Positions 58,061 to 64,000 of a stretch of DNA of 64,000 nt are shown here, piece after piece. The notes beneath the pieces were generated by a model. That model was not told where the DNA came from. It ran no database searches and saw only the letters and a list, made by a program, of their open reading frames with translations. Source of the DNA: Callipepla californica brunnescens. Lineage: Eukaryota; Chordata; Aves; Galliformes; Odontophoridae. The stretch covers positions 1,116,001-1,180,000 of the forward strand of contig JALIRH010000002.1 of NCBI GenBank assembly GCA_023055505.1, read 5' to 3'. The translations under genes were made by a program, and so were the position numbers. Position 1 is the stretch's first letter, and every line of letters starts with the position of its first letter.

Positions 58061-60209
58061 CTCTTTGAAACTAGAGAGTGAGATGGAGTTTTCTGAATAC
58101 GACATTAAAAATGCATTGAATACCTAAACAGGCTACAAAGAGAAAAATAAGGAAGAAGCAATTGGAAATGAATGTAAGATTAACAGGGAGTACAAACTAT
58201 CATACCAGGAAGTATCAGAACACATGGCTCCTTAGCAGTGTAGCAATTACTGCTATTTCTCCAACAAAATCTGTCCCTTTTGCTTTTAAGGGGAAAAGAA
58301 AGCCATGTGGTTGAACTTTGATCGTAGTGAAGTTGGCTCTGACTCTTTAATTACTTTCCCCCATGTCATGAAAGTATAGCTTGGCAATCCCTGGTTTGTA
58401 ATAGGGCTGTATTATGTTTAAATACTAAAGGCTAATCAGAATCTGTGCACTGGACCATGTTTTGAGTTTGTCCAAATTGTTTTTTTCCTGTTGCAGATAT
58501 ATGTATCAAGAGTTTCAAGAACTTTGAGTATTGGTGGCCTATATATTTATTTTATGTCATCAAAGAGAATATGAAGGCTACAGAAAGATCTGATCTCCTT
58601 TGAACACCCAGTCCACACCACCAGCGAGTTATTCAGAGATACCCCATAGTGACCAATTTTGGCTTCAGTTTTACTGGGGCTTTGGTCACAACTCCAAAAT
58701 GCTTATCCACATTGTACACCTATGAAAGAGTTGAGAGCTTTTTATTTCTCCCCTCCCATTGTGGAACTAATAGGTGCAGAAGGGCACACCAAAACATTCA
58801 GCAAGGCCCATTTTCTTACTCCAGAGCAGTGATGCTGTTTTAATATTTTCATCAGTTGAAGATTACAGACTGTTGCATATTTGTAGATCTCCCAGCCTAA
58901 GAAGACAATTATCCATGTCCAGGAAAGACTAAAATGACTTTCTTCATGTGGATGCTTACTAAAGTTTTTAGCTTAGCTTGTCTGCTATTGGCAACACTGT
59001 TATTGCCTGCAATACAACAGTGGATTGCCAGCACCCCCCTCATATTTCTCTCAAATAATTTAAGAATAAAATTTTTTATTCTTATTTTTATGACAGTAGA
59101 AATATATATCATAGTTCAAGGAAAGCCATTCCTTGGATGCACAGTTTGTTCCAAAGAATAATTTAACCTGAGTTTCTTGGCTTGTATGCACATCTATTCA
59201 TATCCTTCTGTTCCATTTTGAACTCTGCTGGGAGAAATCTGTGTCAGTGTCGATTGCATCATGGCAATTCTCAACTTTTGGAAATTCATTGAAATGACTT
59301 TTATAACAGTACTAAACACATTGTTCTTGTCCTATAAAACACAAGAGACACCTAGAAGCAGGTGGGATTCCCTATTTACAGTAGCACTTAATAGCTGGCA
59401 TGTTTCCTAGACTGTCTGTTTAATTCAAGCCGCTCTGCTTCAATTCACTGGCAACAGTTAGCCAACACAAAACAATGAAGACCATAAAACATCAGGCCAC
59501 TAAGAGGAACACAAGTTCATTTTCTGCAGGCGTTCCTGTATGTGCATCTTTCAGTGTAATACTGTGAAAGCAACAAACCAAGTAGAACTGGTAAATCAAG
59601 ACATATCAAAGTACAACAGTCCCCATGGTCACACGCTGGAGTCTAGGTCGAGTTAAAATCATCACCTAGTCATAGAACCTCAGCAGTGTCGATGACATAC
59701 AAAGGAAAGGAAAGAGATCACCAAAGTAATGTTTTTCTGTAAATGTCAGATTTCTGCTCTTCGTAGGTAGGACACAGCAAGTCCCTAAATACATCATTCT
59801 TTTCAGTCTGTCGTGTTAAACAATCAGGATATTTTTGTTTGCTTTGATGGAAGGTGTGACTGGAGAATGTAGCAGTATGAGAACCTAATAAGTAGATTTC
59901 CTGTTACCTATAGTGTGAATTAATCATGGGTATGGTGTTTAGTTGTCAGAATAAAATACTATTCTTCAAAATGCATGGTCTGTCTTTCTTGCATTACAGG
60001 ATGCTACAATATGACCTTAGAGAGGGTATCTCTTAAAATTTTGTTTGTACCGACTGAGACCAATCTGCTTTATGTATATCTCCATAGGATTGTGTGAATT
60101 CAGTGCACAGAAGCAGAGGCATTTGACTGTGATTGTCTATCCAGTTTCATTGCTGAGACACTTTGGTCTGTGCCTAGTAGTGCTCCCGTAAGATACAGTG
60201 AAGCACAAA
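58061..60209. other. Intergenic, no gene recognised
   Basis: Mixed unique sequence. Short open frames without motifs. Confidence 0.5.
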
Positions 60210-60268
60210 GTAAACAAATGGGGCTCCATCTGAACATGGAGAAGCACCTTTTCACTCAGAAAGTGATA
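60210..60268 (+). mobile_element. Possible CR1 scrap
   Basis: GGGGCTCCATCTGAACATGG and TTTTCACTCAGAAAGTGA match the CR1 block that normally precedes CACTGGAACAGGCTG. Nothing CR1-like flanks it. Confidence 0.45.
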
Positions 60269-61114
60269 AACCAACCAACCAAAACAAAGCAAACCAACAA
60301 ACAAAAAAACCCCAGCAAAATATGTTAATGGAGTATATGGTAAGGGCTATGCCCCCTTATGTGTTTCAGGATCTAGTTATCTTCTTTTATGAGGAAGAAT
60401 GTTTGGAAATGTACAAGTGAGGTGTGCCATTCAAACTATCCTAAGATAAAGAGAAGGAATCCTGGCTCCTTTTAGAGGATGGTAGGTACAGTCCTATGCT
60501 TAGAATTATGGATGGTCTGACCCTTTCCGTGAGTTTTGTTCCTCCTGTGTACAATTCTTCAGCGGGTGATTTGGTTATTTAACATCAAACAGACATGGCC
60601 TGTACTCAACCAAATAACAAATCTGGTCTTCAGTCATTCTCAGTTACCTGTTTCAGGGCTAGTATCATCATCAAAGAACAGTACATTGTTTTGAAGACAG
60701 AAGTCACCTTTAAAGGTATGCAGTAAGATATACATAATCTGACTCTGCTATTAGCTCTAGCTAAGGTTATATATTCTTTTTCAACTTATGGATTCCTGAT
60801 TACAAACTGTGACTTCTGTTCTCTTTCTTGGAATTTCTGGAGGCTTCCCCAAGAAAGCAAGCAAGAGAATGTTTCTCAGCATGAAGAAATAATGAGCATT
60901 AGCCTCCAAGTTGTTATGTTCAACTGAACTTGCGTATTATTTGTTATTAAAGTCTCATTTTCTGCCAGATATTACTTTTCCAATGTTTCCACATGAAGAT
61001 TAAAAATGTATGAAAGCTGAAGTGAGGGCTGAGGTGTGAACTCAGTCCCTGCAAGTCACAAAAGACAAGATTAACATAAACTGTTCTGAGCTGCCAAAAA
61101 TCTGAAAGAGTGAG
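60269..61114. other. Intergenic, no gene recognised
   Basis: A short (AACC/AAAC)-rich run at 60270-60310. Nothing else recognised. Confidence 0.5.
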
Positions 61115-61310
61115 AGAAACAGGAGGGAGGGACAAAGGAAGGAAAGAGAAGAGGAAGAGGAAGGAGGGAAGGAAAGGAGGGAAGACAGGAAGGCAGGAAG
61201 GCAGGAAGGAAGGCAGGAAGGCAGGAAGGCAGGAAGGAAGGCAGGAAGGCAGGAAGGAAGGCAGGAAGGCAGGAAGGGAGGAAGGGAGGAAGAAGGGAGG
61301 AAGGAAGAAT
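61115..61310. repeat. (GGAA/GGCA)n purine-rich repeat
   Basis: GGAAGGCA and GGAAGGAA units over almost 200 bp. It creates long open frames on both strands (Lys/Gly/Arg-rich on one, Leu/Pro/Ser-rich on the other) that are repeat artefacts. Confidence 0.95.
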
Positions 61311-63139
61311 AGTGATAGTAGAAAGAAAGCAAGAGAAAGGCTGTCTCCACAGTGTTGCAGGAATGAAAGCAATTATTTGGGTGAATAATTGCTTTTTCAT
61401 TAGACCAAAGGGCAGATTTCCCCTGCTGTTGACTCACAGGGGCTCGAGCATGTAAACAGATGAGTCTCAACCAGAACACAAAAGGAAATTAAGAAAAGAA
61501 AAAACAAAGCTCACAAAACCTCCCAATTAAGAGTCAACAAAATGTACCAAGCTGTTCAAGTGACTGGAGATTCATGGAGATATTTATATAGTTACACACA
61601 GAGAAATTCGCCTTTTTTTTTTCTACAAACTTTTATGCACAGTCTAGTAGATAGATCTACACTATCCCTGCGGGTTCTTCCAGTTAGTTTTGTCCCAAAA
61701 GCACATTTGTTAAATGGTTCAACATAAGCCAATATCATACACAAACAAGATACCATTATTTCAAAATTGTTCAAGTTTGAGTGCTGGGTGGTCTTCCACA
61801 AAGCTAGTACATTCCAGAACTTTTGTGATTTTTTTTTTACACATATTTTTATCACTTTACCACTGCTCAGATACAGCTTCCAGCTTACAATTTGTCAGCT
61901 AAAGATAGGACCAATCTCCATACCTTCAGACTAGGGTAGTCATGCAAATTAACTACATTTGTTCAAGATGCTCCTATCTTCAAAGACAAGCTTATTTGCT
62001 GCACTGTGATTAAGAGTTCCTTTATTTAATCACCTTACCAGTTTCGAGATTGGTCATCCTGACCTAGATAAAAGTACATATTTGCTGTATCTAAGAATAC
62101 ACATAAGAAGACTTGTACAAAGATTAGTTCTTACATGACTGACAAGACTAGTGGTTGGTTTTCTATTCCATTATCGCTGAACTACTAAAACCATACTGAA
62201 CAACAGAACTCTTCTCCTACTACTTACTAAGAAATCCTGTATACCTGTTGTGTGTTTTGTCCTTGTCTCATAGACATAAAGAACAGCCTTGGGACAGTTG
62301 ACTTGAATGGTAATAGGTGGATGTTACTTATCACAACAACATCTCAAGATATGGCACATCTCTGTCTGAGCAAAGAAGATCAACCTGCTGACCATCTCCA
62401 GAACATGGTAGAATTGATGACAAGAGGGCTGGAAGAGCTTGGAGAAGCCTGTCAATACGAGTGTGACAAGGCCTAAGGCCGGGCAGTTTTAAAATGTGTC
62501 CATCCGGAACTTGAATTAAAGTAGGCAAAGATGTTCAGATGTCTTTGCTCCTCTGAAAGTACATTTTGTTAAACTCAGAATAGAAAAAATGTGTTGTTCA
62601 AGGAAAGAACTTTGTATCTTCTAAGGAACTGAATTAAATGTAGTTTTGGAAACAAAAATGTCCTTTGACTACTGTCATGGAAAACAGATGTATCTTTCCT
62701 AGTGTTAGTCCAACAGTTTCTAGTATCTTTTAAAACCACTAACCCTAATGATGTGAATCTTTTTGATTATGAAGTATGTGGGAATGTACTCCTGACAGTC
62801 TTTGAGATTTCTTCTCTCAGGTAGGTTTTAAGTTAGGAAATGAGTTTGAAAGTTATGAGACGGACACACAGGAAAAGCAGTGAACACACAGATACTAGGT
62901 GATCAGGTCAAACCTTAGGAAATCCTTCCTAAAATCTGCTCAGGATGGTTAAGACTCTTGGCAATAAGCTTAGAGAATATCTTTAAAGTAGGTCATGATC
63001 ATATGAGACCTCGTGCTCTACCTGTCCATATTTTGTCTAGATTCCTGAGCTGCAATTTGCAGTCCTTGCTGAAGTCATGTAATGTGGTAATACAGGACTG
63101 GAGGGATTTGAATTCAGATAGAGTCTGATAGAGAGGACA
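61311..63139. other. Intergenic with one unexplained open frame
   Basis: A 74-codon frame (62252-62476) lies across a good splice-acceptor-like string (TTTTGTCCTTGTCTCATAG, ends 62271). Its product is not recognised. The rest is featureless. Confidence 0.35.
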
Positions 63140-63422
63140 GGGAGGGAGTGGCTTTTAACTGAAAGTGGGAAGATTTAAGTTAGATGTTAGGAAGAAATTA
63201 TTTGCTCAGAGGATGATGAGACACTGGAACTGTCTGCCTAGTGAAATGGACTACCCAGATTGGAAGGGATCTTGGGCAGCCTAATTTAGAGGCAGGAAAC
63301 CCTGCCCCTGCAAGGGGGCTGGAACTAGATTATCTTGAAGGTAAAGCCATTCTGTGATTCTATGATTCTGTGATTCTATGATTCTGTGATTCTATGATTC
63401 TGTGATTCCGTGATTCTGTGAT
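63140..63422 (+). mobile_element. CR1 LINE 3' end with expanded octamer tail
   Basis: TTAAGTTAGATGTTAGGAAG, GGGGGCTGGAACTAGATTAT, then a tail of about eight ATTCTATG/ATTCTGTG units (63354-63422). Most copies here have one to three units. Confidence 0.92.
63354..63422 (+). repeat. CR1 terminal octamer array
   Basis: GATTCTGT and GATTCTAT units alternate for about 68 bp, at the start strictly so. Confidence 0.9.
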
Positions 63423-63971
63423 CTGCAACCTATGAAATTAATGCCTCATACTTATTTCCACTAAGACTACAATAGATACAAAGAGCTCCGTAGCACTATT
63501 TGATTGATAGAGCAAATTCTCATCTACAAAATGCTGTTTTTCAACACCCATTAATTATGCATATTCACCAGCAATGAGCAAAAGTCTGCACTTGTAAAAA
63601 TCTTTGTGGCCTCCTGGAACACTGCTCATTTTTCATATTACTGTTGTCATTGCTGAAGTATACCACTAACCTCCAACTGTGCTCACATCCACTCTTTGGT
63701 CCCCATAAATGTTCAGTAAGAGTTAATGAATGTCCATGTGTACCACTTCTTCAGTGTGGAGGAATTTAGTGACACACCTTTGCTTCACGTGCACTCCAGT
63801 TTCAGATGCTATTTTGTCAGACAGCCACTCTACTGCCATCAGTCACAGCGACAAAATCAAATGGAATATTGGTGGGAAGGTTCAACCTCTACTGCCATAC
63901 AATCAACATCTTCTGATGTCATGGGCCGACATAATAAAACAGGAGGAATTACCTTTGGAACAGTTATTGTA
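63423..63971 (-). mobile_element. Short mariner-like DNA transposon, copy 2
   Basis: Same family and layout as 36541-37088. Shared blocks include AATGCCTC near the left end, CTACAAAATGCTGTTTTTCA, CTCACATCCACTCTTTGGT and GGAAGGTTCAACCTCTACTG. It abuts the CR1 tail at 63422. The minus strand keeps traces of the transposase N-terminal helix-turn-helix, with stops. Ends GGAACAGTTATTGTA. Confidence 0.75.
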
Positions 63972-64000
63972 ATTTCCTCATGTACACCAATAACAGTAAC

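Noticed and set aside
61042..61479. Overlapping long open frames rich in Leu/Pro/Ser or Lys/Gly/Arg
   Set aside because: They are translations of the (GGAA/GGCA)n array in several frames on both strands.
63354..63422. CRISPR-like or satellite array
   Set aside because: The units are the terminal octamers of a CR1 LINE and lack spacers.
1..64000. tRNA or rRNA genes
   Set aside because: No convincing B-box with a matching A-box and no rRNA-like stretch was seen by eye; a tRNAscan run would be decisive.
1..64000. Neighbouring genes known beside mammalian ARC (ADGRB1, LY6-family genes, JRK)
   Set aside because: No exon with their characteristic cysteine patterns or receptor domains was recognised on either strand.

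Overview
This is animal nuclear DNA, almost certainly from a bird and most likely a galliform (chicken-like) genome. Three things point there. About 38 pieces of CR1 LINEs are scattered on both strands, many ending in the avian octamer tail (ATTCTATG/ATTCTGTG). Two copies of a short mariner-like element of the kind known from chicken are present. One intact gene, ARC, has a protein close to the tetrapod form. There is no bacterial-style gene packing: coding sequence makes up about 2% of the window.

The gene is ARC (activity-regulated cytoskeleton-associated protein) on the + strand. A TATA box lies at 16335 and the inferred transcription start is near 16367. The 5' leader of about 545 nt contains no ATG. 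One uninterrupted coding exon (16912-18126) encodes 404 residues. The long 3' region runs to a poly(A) signal at 22360. Splice-like signals at 20139/20304 and 20615 suggest introns in the 3' UTR, the arrangement known from mammalian ARC. Upstream there is an EGR-like site at about -0.17 kb, a perfect SRF CArG box beside ETS-like motifs at about -0.86 kb, a block with three GACGTG motifs at about -4 kb, and a group of three CRE-like sites at about -6.7 kb. All of these enhancer readings are inferences from motifs.

Region by region: 1-14.4 kb is upstream intergenic DNA with CR1 pieces, a C/T-rich block at 7.08-8.03 kb and a near-perfect hairpin at 5.36-5.42 kb. From 14.4 to 23.2 kb is ARC with its promoter and 3' region, free of recognisable CR1. 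From 23.3 to 64 kb is repeat-rich downstream intergenic DNA: many CR1 copies, two mariner-like copies (36.5 and 63.4 kb), two related LTR-like copies (39.0 and 43.7 kb), several microsatellites and a few stretches that look like conserved noncoding elements. No second protein-coding gene, tRNA or rRNA was recognised.

The most interesting biology is ARC itself, a domesticated Ty3/gypsy-type Gag whose capsid domain is intact here. This copy lacks the middle cysteine of the CxCxC palmitoylation cluster known in mammals. Its promoter context and ATG-free leader are the observations most worth testing.
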